Assembly: GCF_022376445.1 (NCBI RefSeq)
Contig: NW_025955027.1
Span: forward strand, 62,001-126,000
DNA length: 64,000 nt
Source of the DNA: Fomitopsis serialis
Lineage: Eukaryota > Basidiomycota > Agaricomycetes > Polyporales > Fomitopsidaceae
Reading direction: 5' to 3'
Within the stretch, counting starts at the first letter, position 1, and every line of letters starts with the position of its first letter. Both the position numbers and the translations under genes were made by a program. Below are positions 45,885 to 57,115 of this stretch, in pieces. The notes beneath the pieces are model-generated. The model saw only the letters and a program-made list of their open reading frames with translations. It ran no database searches and had not been told where the DNA came from.

Positions 45885-46355
45885 TTATGAACCTGTAACA
45901 GAATCGGAACCACCGAGGCGACAGTCTGCGCGGTCCATGGTCGGTGCGAGACAATCAACAACGATCTGAGCGGTATGCCTCTTTGCAGCCTGGAGCGGCT
46001 TGAGTATTTGTAGCATAATCTGCTCCTCGTGTTGCATCGAAAACGACTTGGCCCATGCGCCAGGTGCGATATCCCTGTCAGCACTATGATGCATCGCATA
46101 GGCGTGAACGTATGGTCCACTGTGCCGGTCGTGGGTACCACTATTGGGGATGTGAGACAGATGCGTGCTGATGTCACGAGCTTCTTCCAGCGATGGCGAT
46201 GGCGACTGCCTGGTGTATGTCATATCGGTCAAAGGCATGACACCGATATCAGATGCAGATGCTTACTGGACAGGACCAGAAAGGATTGGTCGAGCGGAGA
46301 TTGTCGCTGCGGAGGCGACAAGAAGGGCGGGATAGAGGAGAATGGAGACGCGCAT
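45885..46355 (-). CDS. secreted histidine-rich protein C (third family member)
   Basis: Exon 1 starts at 46355 with MRVSILLYPALLVASAATIS and ARPILSGPVQ, a signal peptide closing on the same Ala-Arg-Pro pattern as A and B. The intron beginning GTAAGC sits at the same place as in A and B and ends at CACCAG near 46200. The mature part reads QSPSPSLEEARDISTHLSH, then a His-rich part (GTHDRHSGPYVHAYAMHH). It ends DRADCRLGGSDSVTGS at 45885. It lacks the repeat and the acidic C-terminus of A and B and is more diverged. The upstream DNA at about 46480-46560 shares motifs with the A and B promoters. Family membership rests on exon structure, signal peptide, His content and promoter. Function unknown. 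Confidence 0.6.
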
Positions 46356-46479
46356 GATTGCACTTATGCGAAAGTGAGTTTGGACAGCTATTGGTTGTTG
46401 AGGTTATCGAGAACAGACAAGAAGGAAGAAAGGCTGCCAGCGAGAAGAGTCAACTCCGGTTCAATCGAGAGCGGGTCGG

Positions 46480-46565
46480 GCCCGGGAATGCACTTACCAA
46501 CCAGTGCTTATAAACTCGGAAGTGAGCTCAGAAAGAGAAGCAATGAGTGCGGTGAGCTGGGGAAA
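46480..46565 (-). promoter_or_regulatory. promoter-like block upstream of protein C
   Basis: Read on the minus strand it carries GAGCTCACTTCCGAGTTTAT, AAGCACTGGTTGGTAAGTG. These correspond to blocks upstream of proteins A and B (GCTCACCTCCGAGT, CACTGGTTGGTCAGT). A TATA-like TTTATAAG lies about 155 bases before the start codon. The sequence between the blocks and the gene has diverged. Confidence 0.5.
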
Positions 46566-47039
46566 CGTCGCCCAACATGCACTTTAATTTAAGCCCAACA
46601 GCAGCGCTCAAAGCTGTACATGGAGAAATCACACAACCGACCCGTACAGTACTCTTTGTCAGCGTGTTTGTCTCAACGTGGATACGTTTGACGGTATCGT
46701 CAATATTTGTGAAGGGATGTCCATACGCACGTCCACGTCGCCAAATATCATGATCGAAGCTAACCTAAGTTTGTCTTCTGAACAGTGGCGTCAATGTATA
46801 TATAGTCGGAAGTGCCATTCATGGCAATGCAGACCATTGCAGCCTCCACCACTGGAGGACGACTGAACCCTGTTAGCAGCATGCGTCATTGTTCATCAGA
46901 TTGGGCAGCGACATACCATGACACAGTCGGTCATACAATTCCTGCCGCAGCGAGCAGTGACAATGCCCCGCTCAGTGCCGCCTGAGGCTGCAGTACGACG
47001 CTGCAGCGAGCTATAGCATTCCGAAGCAGCTGCAAGACA

Positions 47040-48030
47040 TATAACAATGTCCTTGTGCATCTCAGCTCATGTGCGGGGATACAGTCCAGCGGCAATCCAG
47101 AAGCTGCATCTTCCAGCGATACCAGGTCCGGTTTACCTCATAGCCCTTGCGCCCGGACATTTCACCGCAGATAATGTTCTCTGAAAAGGAATCTGTACCG
47201 TAGTATCGCGGCACGTGAGACATGTACTGACCGACGCCATGCTTGCCTGTTAATCATTTGTCAACCGCTGCGGATAGTGAGCACTCTGCCATCTTGTAGC
47301 GAAACAGTACTCACCGAGATGCCCATCGTCGAACAGCGCGTTTTCCGTTATCTGTAGCGCCCACAGTATAGGAGGGTGCTGAATGACTATCCTGTCATGC
47401 TGCATGATCGCGAAGTACATTCGTCTGCGAGCGCGCGCTTCTTGTAGTTCCACTTCTTCCTGACGACGCGCGGGTCCCTACCAAGTTCCGCCATGACTCC
47501 TGGCCTAGTCTACTTTCGAGAAGATCTTGAGCGCGCACAGTCTGCTGGAGATCGGTCCGAGTGTGTAGAGTGAGGCCTCCTGACCGGAGATAAGTATTTG
47601 CGCCTTCAGCTTCAGCTTACTCTGCGTTCATGGTCACTGAGATCCTGCCCGACATGGCCGGTCCCAACTTCAACACGCTACTGTGCAAGGCGATGTCCGC
47701 AATTTCCCAGCCGGGCTGCTCCTGCGGTGAGTAATCTAATACAAAGGTCGACAGCCCGACCTAAGATTAGATTTATAGATTCGACTCGCAATGCTGTGAA
47801 CGAACCTTCGCACGTAATGAGCACACGCGGCTCATTAGGTGTGTCTGAAGAACATTGGTCTTGACATACGGGATTGCACTGCCTCCGCCTGCCATTTGGC
47901 ATGGTACATTCTCAAATGTTACGCGTGAAATCCTGACTTGCCGCTCGTCTTCCCGTCCCGCTGCGCGAACAAGAGCTGTGAACGAATTTCAGGTCGACAA
48001 CTATACCCACGAGGTCATCGTAGTATCTGA
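47040..48030 (-). CDS. unrecognised multi-exon gene (tentative model)
   Basis: Successive minus-strand exons read like one protein. Near 47980-47800: RISRVTFENVPCQMAGGGSA. Near 47725-47625, after a CAG acceptor: QPGWEIADIALHSSVLKLGP, AMSGRISVTMNAE. Near 47500-47440: ELGRDPRVVRKKWNYKKR. Near 47435-47312: ARRRMYFAIMQHDRIVIQHP, PILWALQITENALFDDGHLG, then a 60-nt intron. Near 47247-47070: KHGVGQYMSHVPRYYGTDSF, SENIICGEMSGRKGYEV, NRTWYRWKMQLLDCRW. The aromatic- and charge-rich composition and normal introns support coding. I could not place the family. Both ends are provisional, and a possible upstream exon reaches past 48.0 kb. Confidence 0.4.
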
Positions 48031-49780
48031 CCCATAACCTTTCTGTCATCTGTAGCTCGCTCGTGGTCAATAGCTCGCGACGCGCGGTATTCCAGTCATA
48101 TCAAGAGCCTGCTTGTCAGTGACCGATATGATCCACTCCTTGGAAACCACTGTCGGTGTTTCTTGTCTGCGACGAGGTCCCGGCAGCCTGAGGGTGCCAC
48201 CACATGCGGGAGCTAACGCACCGGGAGTCTGTAACGGTCATTTTAGCCGGTTACGGGCGTATCAGCAAAGATGGACTGAACTTTGTGGCAATGGGCGTGC
48301 GAACGGGATGTCCACGGGGTTCCAGCGTCTCGCCACGAAGGTTCTCCGGGGTGAACTTGGGGAATCATGTTCCGCGGGCTGAGGCGAGTAGCTGCAAGAT
48401 CAAGGGACATGCGATTTCCCCATGGCGGATGTCGTTACAAGGCTTGTCGAGATGCTATAGCGGCCGGATAAGCAAGGGCACGCACTGGACGCACTGGCAG
48501 CCTAGTAGGTATCTGTATAGGATTGTTCCTGGTACCTGATCTGCACATCCCACATAGCCAAGATAATATGAGCATGCGTTGACTATGCAAAACTTTCGCA
48601 ACGCCTGCCTACACTGTAATCTCACACGGGCTGAGAGGAGGAGGAGGAGGAGGAGGAGGAGGAGAAGGGTTCCAAATTTGGTAACACCGTCCATCAACGC
48701 TCAACGCCGAATCTGAGATCCATGGTGGCTGGAGGTGTCACTGTCACGGTTGAGCGCCACTGCCAGGCGGCAACTTGGACGTCGACACTCGACGTGCAAT
48801 TCCCACTGGACGGGTTCTCCACGTCGCTGAACATAATATACTATGCTACACACAACGACGAACGAAGCGGACTACTGAGGACCTCTGGTATGCTGTACAA
48901 GCCTGGCTATGAATCGGCATCTAGAGCTATACAGTCAACGTCGAGGCGCATACAACTAGTCCGATGCGAAGGATGGCGTACAGGTATCCTTCTCAGGATC
49001 ACTGCTGATCTACCGGTGAGCAGTCCTATCTGTCATACTGAAGGCCGACATCCTCAATTGGAGCACAGCCTTAGTGCCTGACGAGCTCAGTAAGTGCTAC
49101 CTTCACCTCGCCATTCAGAGGGCCGGGCCTGTCCTTGACTCATATTCAGGGACTATCCGGTTTGGTCTGTCAACTTACCCCGAGAGGCAGCAATGTCCTG
49201 TCAGGAATGGAAAGACAGACTTACCTGTACCAGGTTGCGTATTAGGCTACCTCCGTGTCGGAGGCTCGTCCTCGAACGTCGATGATCTCACTTTGTGGCG
49301 CAGCTAGTGAAATCTCTGCTGCAACACCATACTACCGTCGTTTCTTCCATCATACATATGTCGGACACCGTTCCGAGGCTCTCCAATTCGCTGCTGAGCG
49401 TGAGTTTGGACATGCGCCTCTCGACAGCGCTCAAAGTGTCTTCTCATGATACCAGCAGACCCGCGCCAGTCGAACCAGCAGCAGGCGCCAACCACACTGG
49501 CGATATCACTGCTTCCTCTCCCATGTCAATATGCTCTTATTAGTTCTGCTTGTTCCGATTCTCGAAGTGTCGAGCCACGGATGGTTTCCAGGAGAAAAGG
49601 CACTTCAGTTACTTCAAAAGATTCGTACCTATCATGTCGTTCGCTCTTGACGTGCCGCCCGTTGTCTTCGCAGCAGGCCAGATATAACATCTCAAATAAC
49701 GCTCCTCGCGCTCAGCACGCTGGATACGCCTCCGTCCACGTTCAGAGCCCGAGCACCATTGCGCACGTCGACCCGCCCCC
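48031..49780. other. gene-poor region upstream of the 7TM pair
   Basis: No supported gene. Contains a (GAG)n microsatellite at about 48635-48664 and the promoter of the first 7TM gene. Confidence 0.4.
48635..48664 (+). repeat. (GAG)n microsatellite
   Basis: About nine to ten GAG/AGG units in tandem, in a non-coding stretch. Confidence 0.85.
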
Positions 49781-51043
49781 ATGTCGAACTTCGGCATCGA
49801 TGAAGCGCAGCTCGTCGCTCTCTTCATGGAGAGCGCAGCCTGGGGCATGCAGTTCGTGACCACCGCCATCTGTATCTACACGCTCGTGAGCACGTCGCGG
49901 ATGTCCAAGCGCCCACTCAACATCCCGCTCCTCGTCTACGCGATTATGCTGTTCAGCTTCGGGACATTGGATGTCGCGTTCGCTCTCCACCGCAACATCC
50001 AAGCCTTCGTGTCTTACAAGGGGCAAGGTGGTCCGGATATCGTGTTCAACCAAATATCTGACTACGTGACTGTCCTGCGGGTGAGCTCAGTCTTCGTGAC
50101 CTTGACAGATTACTGTATAGCTAAACCATTCGATAGAGCGTATGGAACTTCCTGGCCGTTCTCGTTGCGGACTCCGCTCTGGTAGGCCGTCTAATCGGCA
50201 TACCTGTCTTCAAGATGCTCACTAGTAGTAGATCCACCGCTGCTGGATCATCTACGGCCGGAGATGGATCTACGTCATTCCTTCAATACTCATCTGGCTC
50301 GGAGGCTTCGCGTGCGCCTGCGCGGAGACATATTACACCTCAACGTTGGACAAGTCAACCAACTTGGCTGGGGCGACGAAGATTGAGCCTTTCCTCAACG
50401 CCTTCATCGTGTGCGGGGTCAGTCTGAATATCGTCACGACTTGTGAGTCCTTGTTGCAGTCGAATGACGATGTCGAACTCATCCTGTTTGCCAGCACTGA
50501 TTCTCTACCGCATCAACCTCATTCACCGCGCTTCCGCTCGCTACTTCTCGAAGAACTCAGGGGGGACAACCGTGAGCAGCCGGCTGCAGTGGCCCGAGCT
50601 GACTCGGATCCTCGTCGAGTCCGCGATCGTATACACGTTGTCTGGAATCGTCCTTCTCATCGTGAACTTCGCCGGTAGCAACGCTGTATACCCCACTTCC
50701 GACATTGTACGTCGTCTTCAACCCACCTACGCGCTTGCCACTGATGCTCGTCTCTGCAGAACTTACAGATCGCTGGTATCCAGTTCGACCTGATCCTCAT
50801 CCGGGTGAACCGGGGCATCGCCGCGGAGCACGTCGAGGCGCAGACAAGCATGCAGACGATGCAGTTCAACCTCCGTGCGCTCGACCGCTCCGCGCAACCC
50901 CCGGGATGCAGATCACCGTCACACACGATACGAGCATGTCGACCGGCCTCCGCTCGTTCTCCGACATCGAGAGCAAAAAGGGCGGGCAGCACGACTTCGT
51001 GCAGACCGTCAGGGTTACGGACATTGACAATGACTACGTTTAG
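49781..51043 (+). CDS. seven-transmembrane protein, Agaricomycete-specific family (copy 1)
   Basis: Starts MSNFGIDEAQLVALFMES. Hydrophobic helices follow in the usual order: AAWGMQFVTTAICIYTLVS, PLLVYAIMLFSFGTLDVAFA, a loop with the hallmark HRNIQAFVSYKGQGGPDIVF, then VWNFLAVLVADSALVYRCWI, YGRRWIYVIPSILIWLGGFA and NAFIVCGVSLNIVTT. Later come ILVESAIVYTLSGIVLLIVN and GIQFDLILIRVNRG, and a charged cytoplasmic tail ending DIDNDYV. Five or so short introns. These 7TM proteins are very numerous in mushrooms and resemble orphan receptors, but no ligand or coupling is known. It is tandem with copy 2, which has the same intron positions. Confidence 0.82.
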
Positions 51044-52422
51044 TAGTTCTGTGCTGCGTGGGACTGAGATTTACGTTCTTTTGTTGGGTAGTCGGGTGTA
51101 TTGGACACTGTTATTGCTAGTGTGTTACTGTATTCTGCTACTACGTACTGAGAGAGAGACGTGATGTTGGACCTGTTTGATGTACTATTGTCTTCAAGTT
51201 GTAGTACTACTGTGGCTGATAGACCACATATTCACACTCGTGCGACGACCAGCAGTTCGGCTCGATGGTGCCTTTCGCGATTACAGTACTGGTCTGCGAG
51301 CTCAAGTACAGCTACGTAGCTACAGCCTACTAAGCCACTGGCACCTGGCCTCCGAGGCCGGACGATGCCGAGAACGATCTACAGTACGCTCAGCACGTTG
51401 GCCTTCTCACTAGACTCACTATAGTCCACTGGCACCATTTACATATCCTCGCTGTCTCTTGTCAGTGTCTGGCGTGCTGCCGTGTGCGTAGTCTTTTCTT
51501 GTCTGGTCTATACACGACAGCATCGCCTCAACGACCTCACCATTCGCTGGGCATTGCAACTCCCAACGGAAGCCGTGGCTATGCACAGGCAGTTCGCCAT
51601 GCTCAATACATCAATTTGAAACGCGGTCTTTACCTGTCCAAGTTGCTGTACGAGGCTGTCCCCCATCGCTGATCGTCGTCGCTGCTCACACTAATTGTGT
51701 TCATGACTCCTCAGGCCATGTTCAAGTTGCGAATTGTGGCACTTGCCAGACGTCGGCGGACTCGGAACTTTGCACTGCACTGCCGTGCCCGACAAGTTGA
51801 CAACGATGTGTCTATGCACTCAATATTCAATACTTGTCTGATCTACTGGGTCGTCGGTCCAAGTCGTTCGTGTTCCTGCGAACGCACCAGAGGTCGACGG
51901 CAAGAGACGTCTGGTGTCGCACAGCAGACATCCGGTGGGAGCTACTTCGGCGTGCCCTCAGAGATCCCCGAGCCGGACTGTACTTATCGAGAAGCCACGA
52001 CCTGCAGATGGGCCATTAATTTGTGCCTTGACTTCTATCAGGTCCGGATGTTTGTCAGCTTTGGCATGTCCTCGAAGGAACCCTCATGTTGACGGTGGCC
52101 CACCACCGGCTTCCTCTGTCATTATGTATCAGGTCCTGGTGTCAGTTGCTTGTCGACCGCATTCGAGCAGCGATTCTATGGGCATTCAGTCGCCAGGCAG
52201 GACGGTAATACCCAGACAGAAGCCTGAAGCCCGTTGCGCCGGACACTGACAGTTTCCTCCCGGTGGAAGTACGGTTTGACGCTGACCGGCGTGCCTCATG
52301 CCCCTTCTTCGCTCATTGGCCCTATTCATTCAACGGGTGAGGCAAGACCATATATACCTTGACTCGTAGCACGACCGACCCTCCAGCGCGCCGTCACCGG
52401 TACCTCGCAGCGGTCCCCCACA
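51044..52422. other. spacer between the two 7TM genes
   Basis: About 1.4 kb with no supported coding sequence and no recognisable third 7TM remnant. It holds the promoter of copy 2. Confidence 0.4.
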
Positions 52423-53665
52423 ATGTCCTCCTTCCCTATCAGCGAGGCCGAGCTCGTGGCCTTCTTCATGGAGAGCGTCACCTGGGGCATACAGATCGTC
52501 ACATTCACACAGTGTGTGTGGGCCCTGTTCGAGACGGCGAAAGGTGGACCGCGGCGGGTCAACATAATACTGCTCACCTGGGCAATCGCGCTGTTCGTCT
52601 GGGGGACGTTGGACATCTCGTTCGCCGTGTACCGGAACCTCACCGCGTTCATCTACTATACCGGTCCTGGTGGCTCGAGTGAGATCTTCGACGAGATTCG
52701 GACTACGTTACTGTCCTACGGGTGGGTGTCGGTCTGTTTACATCGGCTACGCCGAATGCTAACGGAACTCACAGAGTGTATGGAACTTTCTGGCTATCCT
52801 GACAGCGGACATGGCACTGGTACGTGTCTTCAACGCGCATTGCCTTGCCACAATGCCGACCCGTGCACCTCCAGATCCACCGGTGCTTTGTGATCTACAA
52901 CCGCAATTGGCTGGTCATCGTCTTCCCCTCCCTCATCTGGGCAGCCGGCCTGGCATCTGCAGCCGCCGAGATCTATTACACCTCTACATTCAACGCCTGA
53001 CTAACCTCGCGGGTGCGGCGAAGATCGAGGCATTCTTGAACGCGTTCATCGCGCTCGGCGTTTCTTTGAACATCATCACGACAGGTAAGGCGCCATACGG
53101 ATCCTTTCGATATGCGCTACTCACCAGCATTATTTACCATAGCAATCATCCTGTATCGCGTCGGTCAACTGCAAAACGCATCTGCCAGGATGCTTGCTGC
53201 GAAGGCAGGGAAGCACGATCACATCCCGAGCAGTGGCCACATGCGGTGGTCGCAGCTCAGCCAGATCCTGGTGGAGTCCGCGGTGGTGTACACCCTCGCC
53301 GGTATAATCCTGCTCGTCGTGAACTTCGTCGGGAGCAACGCGGTCTATCCCATGTCCGACCTCGTAAGCCGTGCCCATCTGTCAGGTATTGACATTCTGT
53401 GCCATGCTGAATTGGATCATGGCAGACCCTCCAAATCGCCGGAATCCAATACGACCTCATCATCACCCGCATCTGCCGTGGGGTCGCGGTGGAGCAAGTG
53501 CATTCGACAGTGCAGTATCCTTTGCGGGACACGACCTACGGTATGCGCTCGGAATTGCCTCATGTAGAAGGCGCTCCGTCGAATGCCGACACGAAGAGCG
53601 CGAAAGATTCTGGGACTGACTCGAACCAAGTTAACGTTCACGATTACGTCGCGACGCAGGTGTAG
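52423..53665 (+). CDS. seven-transmembrane protein, Agaricomycete-specific family (copy 2)
   Basis: Starts MSSFPISEAELVAFFMESV. It parallels copy 1 helix by helix: TWGIQIVTFTQCVWALFET, ILLTWAIALFVWGTLDISFA, VYRNLTAFIYYTGPGGSSEI, WLVIVFPSLIWAAGLASAAA, LTNLAGAAKIEAFLNAFIAL and LVESAVVYTLAGIILLVVNF. The tail differs and ends NVHDYVATQV at 53665. A stop at the end of STFNA (about 52998) is removed by one added base, and copy 1 reads through at that point. Tail divergence with conserved helices suggests a duplicated receptor-like pair with separated signalling ends. Confidence 0.82.
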
Positions 53666-53949
53666 AATTGACTCAATGACTGTTACTTACGTGCTTAACG
53701 TTTGGTACCTGATGATCTCTTCGGACTGTTGCAGTAGTATATGGCACCTATAATAGACATGATTTCCGATTCCGGTGACAGGTGTGGCCACCCCGGAGTC
53801 TGCGTACTGTGTGGCACGTCCGACGCCACCGCAGCAGTACGATTCCAGAATTTGCTGGCCTATGCTATTCGATTTTGAGCCTGAGCTGTCAAGACATGTG
53901 AACCTGCATCACCACGTTCCATAGCTTCATCAACATCCCTCGGATATGT

Positions 53950-55652
53950 TTAGTCTTGACGTTCACCGAATTTCTCTGTGATCTCCTTGCAGACAACCAC
54001 CAACGCCTTTCCTAACCTCTCGAAATCCTCCAGCTACGGGGCAGATTGAGATGATGATCCAACGGGACAGACAGAAAGAATTTACCTCGTTGAATACTTG
54101 AGCGCACGGCCTCGTCCACCACTTGTTGTTATGGTAGAACTGCGTCGAGTACGTATTGTGCTCGTTGATGAGCTTGTCTTGGAACGCGACCATGAGTTCC
54201 CACGACATGTGTATCGCCGAGGGTATCGGGAGTTCGACATTGACCTATCGAACAATTACGCGCAGTAATATCTGACAATAGATTAGTACATACCATGTTG
54301 AGATTGTACTCTTCCTCGTCCTTGGCTGAGTACAACATGCTCGTCCCGAGGATCTCGGCCATGCGTCTGCCCCCGGCAAGCGCGAGATGGTGGCAGTAGG
54401 CATTGATTTCTCTTCGCCCCCAGGAAGGCCCGGAAGGCAAGGCTATGCCGTTCGTAGCAGATGAGGCGGTGTGTCCCCCATCGCATTAGATACGTACCAG
54501 ATTTGATACTGAGCGGCGTCAGCATATCCGATGTGCCAGGCCCTGAGAGAAGCCTATGTTAGCAACGCCCGTGTCGCGTAGTGAAGTGCGACCTACACTT
54601 GAACGTATCTACGAGGGTGCGCGTCTGGGTCAGCTTCATTCTCTGGTAGTTGAGGCCTGTGGGATCGCTGTTTTGATTATGTGGTGATTCCTAGCTTGCA
54701 TCCCGGTGAGCGGCGAGGTCCTAGTGGATCCAGCACACGCACCGCTTGGGAACGTACAAGACCGCGCAAGCACGTTTAGCGTACAGCCATTTGGAGCAGC
54801 TCTGAGGATGCCAGGTCAACATATACCGCTTGAATCACCTACTGGCCTACCGAAATCCAGAAGTCTGGTGCAGCCTTCGTCAAGTCGAGGTTCATCTCTT
54901 GTCCGATGGAGTGAGCGGCATCACGAGGCTCCATGCGCCTTCCTCCTTGCATATCGCCACCATCTCTTCCAGGCATCAGAACAGCCGGAGTAGGGAGCAC
55001 ACTATCCATAACGACGACAATCTTGTTCTTCGAACATCTTTGCACCTTCGACTTGCTTCGCTTTCAGTGACTTCAGATGTTCGCGGAAGCGTGATAACAA
55101 CGATGGTATGACTCGGGGAAGTGCAAAGGAAACTCGGAGACGGCTGGGTGAGGCGGCATGTCGGACATGTTGTGCGCTATGCCATTGATCGTGTTGAAGC
55201 TACAATGGCTGTCACGTAAGTCAGTACCTGGCACGTCCGGAGTCCCACTAGCGGCGAAACACACTGATCACGACGACGTCACCTTCGCACCACTCGAAGT
55301 TCCTCAGCACGGTGCTGACGCCATGCGAGACATTCGGGACGAACACGCACTCGTCCGGACGCGCGCCGATAAGCTCCGCCACGGACGCACGGACCTCGTC
55401 CAATGCGGGCCAGTACGTGAACCACATGAAGCGATCTGGGTTCGCCTCCACCTGCGTGGACAGTCTCTCGCACGCCTGGGCGACTGGGCGCGGCACGGAT
55501 CCAAGGGCACCTGACGGATGAATATCAGTACTGATGTTCAGAGTTTGAGCAGTGGTGATAGTTACCGTGGTTGAGGTTCGCAAATCCCGGTTCGAGTCCA
55601 AATAGGAGCGCATCGCGCGGCCGAACTGTGGACACTCTCGTTGGTACTCCAT
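53950..55652 (-). CDS. class V PLP-dependent aminotransferase, isopenicillin-N-epimerase/desulfurase-like
   Basis: Starts at 55652 with MEYQRECPQFGRAMRSY, then FGLEPGFANLNHG once a missing base is restored near 55600. After a short intron come GSVPRPVAQACERLS, QVEANPDRFMWFTYWPALDE, ARPDECVFVPNVSHGVSTVL and RNFEWCEGDVVV. Further exons give NGIAHNMSDMPPHPAVSEF, EGAWSLVDAAHSIGQEMNL and DLTKAAPDFWIS. The PLP-binding lysine region is NCSKWLYAKRACAVLYVPKR. The C-terminal domain reads INAYCHHLALAGGRRMAEIL, NVELPIPSAIHMSWELMV and YSTQFYHNNKWWTRPCAQ. It ends LEDFERLGKALVVVCKEIT...GERQD at 53950. Cytosolic. The exact reaction (amino-acid epimerase, lyase or desulfurase-like) is not determined by sequence. 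Confidence 0.85.
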
Positions 55653-57115
55653 GGTGCGCGTATCTCGTGAGGGTTGGACGACCTTGGCTGAAGAAGGAGG
55701 CTGAGGATCTGTCGAGCATAATAGGCAGGTCAGCTCTGTGGTCCGCGTCTCGATCGGACCTACGATGCACATCCGTCCCTGGCGCCTCTGGAGGACCGCC
55801 ACGGCAGCTCATGGACCTGTTCTGGCAGACTTTGCGCAATCACATCTGACCTGGTGACGGTCTATACAAAGCGAGAAGCGTTATGGTTCATCTACGAACT
55901 ATCGGTGCCTAGCATGCCTCTTGGGGTGGAAATTAAGCTTCCACTTCTCACACACTGAAGCCGTGTTCACATTGAGTTCACACCGACATGGCATGTACGT
56001 CACCCATGCGTACGAGCCGACTACGAGCCGCTTGCGCTGCTAGCCGGCAACGGGGCGTGAGCATGTACGGTGTTGTTGACTGGCATACGACGCCACATTA
56101 TGAGACACGTACCAGCTTCCCAACGTGTCTGTATCAAATATTTGGAGCTCGCATCCATAGCCCATAAGATCACTTAACGGAGCGGCAGACACACGAGACA
56201 TGTCGTCTCCATGCACGACGGCACCGGCTCTTGCGACATCATGTTGTCAACCGACATCGTGGGGAAGACATCCATGTGCACTGTGCAACCAAGTGACAAT
56301 ATCAGGTCTCTGAGGCTACATCCAGAAGAAGCACTTGCCACGTTTGTTCATCGCTGAATCTTGCGTCAAACGTAGTCTGGTCTGCCTGGTCCGACGAGAC
56401 ATTTTTGACAAACATATCGGTCTGCAGCACACATTCGTTGCACACTCGTCCCAGCTTCGTGTCAAAGCATTATTTGTATCTTTGTTGAGCCGTCGCCGAC
56501 TGTAGAGAAGTAGTACCAGTGTCATGCATCAAGTCGTGATGTAAAACTTGACTGTGCAACTGACGGAACGCGGCTGGTGTGTGTTTTGCTGTATTTGGTT
56601 CAGTGGGCCGTTACGAAACTCCGTAGCTGGATATTGCTCATCCGTAGTCCTACCATCATCTGGACACTGGTGCTGTGATTTTGCTGTTTCTTTTCAAGTT
56701 CAGCTCGGGTGGGAGGAGGGGCTGGGGCTGACGGTACTTGTCATAACATCCAGCTGGCCGTGATCACAGTCGATCTCTACCTCGAGTAACAGGGAAACCT
56801 GGCAAATCCAGTTGATTTGCATTGCCGGATCCGGACCGGGGTCTACTACTACTGACAGCGATCCGAGTAGGAGTGAACTGTAAGTGCTATAGCCCGAACG
56901 CTGAGTGGGAATGACGCCAGTCTACAGCGCCTTCTGTTTAGGAGCGCAGCCTTCGCGTGACGCAATTGACCGGGCATGTGAACATATAGGCTCGCGGCAA
57001 AAGTCATTGGTCGGTCTATCATCTCGGAACTTACATGCGAGGTACTTTTGTACCGTGCTCGTACAACATCCCACCCGCTCCGACTCTCACCCACCCCGCC
57101 TTGCTCTCTGCCACC
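55653..57115. other. divergent intergenic region
   Basis: About 1.5 kb between the aminotransferase (-) and the second F-box gene (+). No supported gene; open frames are short and unfamiliar. Confidence 0.4.

Noticed and set aside
55580..55610. GGTTCGAGTCC resembling a tRNA B box
   Set aside because: It lies in the aminotransferase coding region, with no A box, acceptor-stem pairing or anticodon arm at the right distance.
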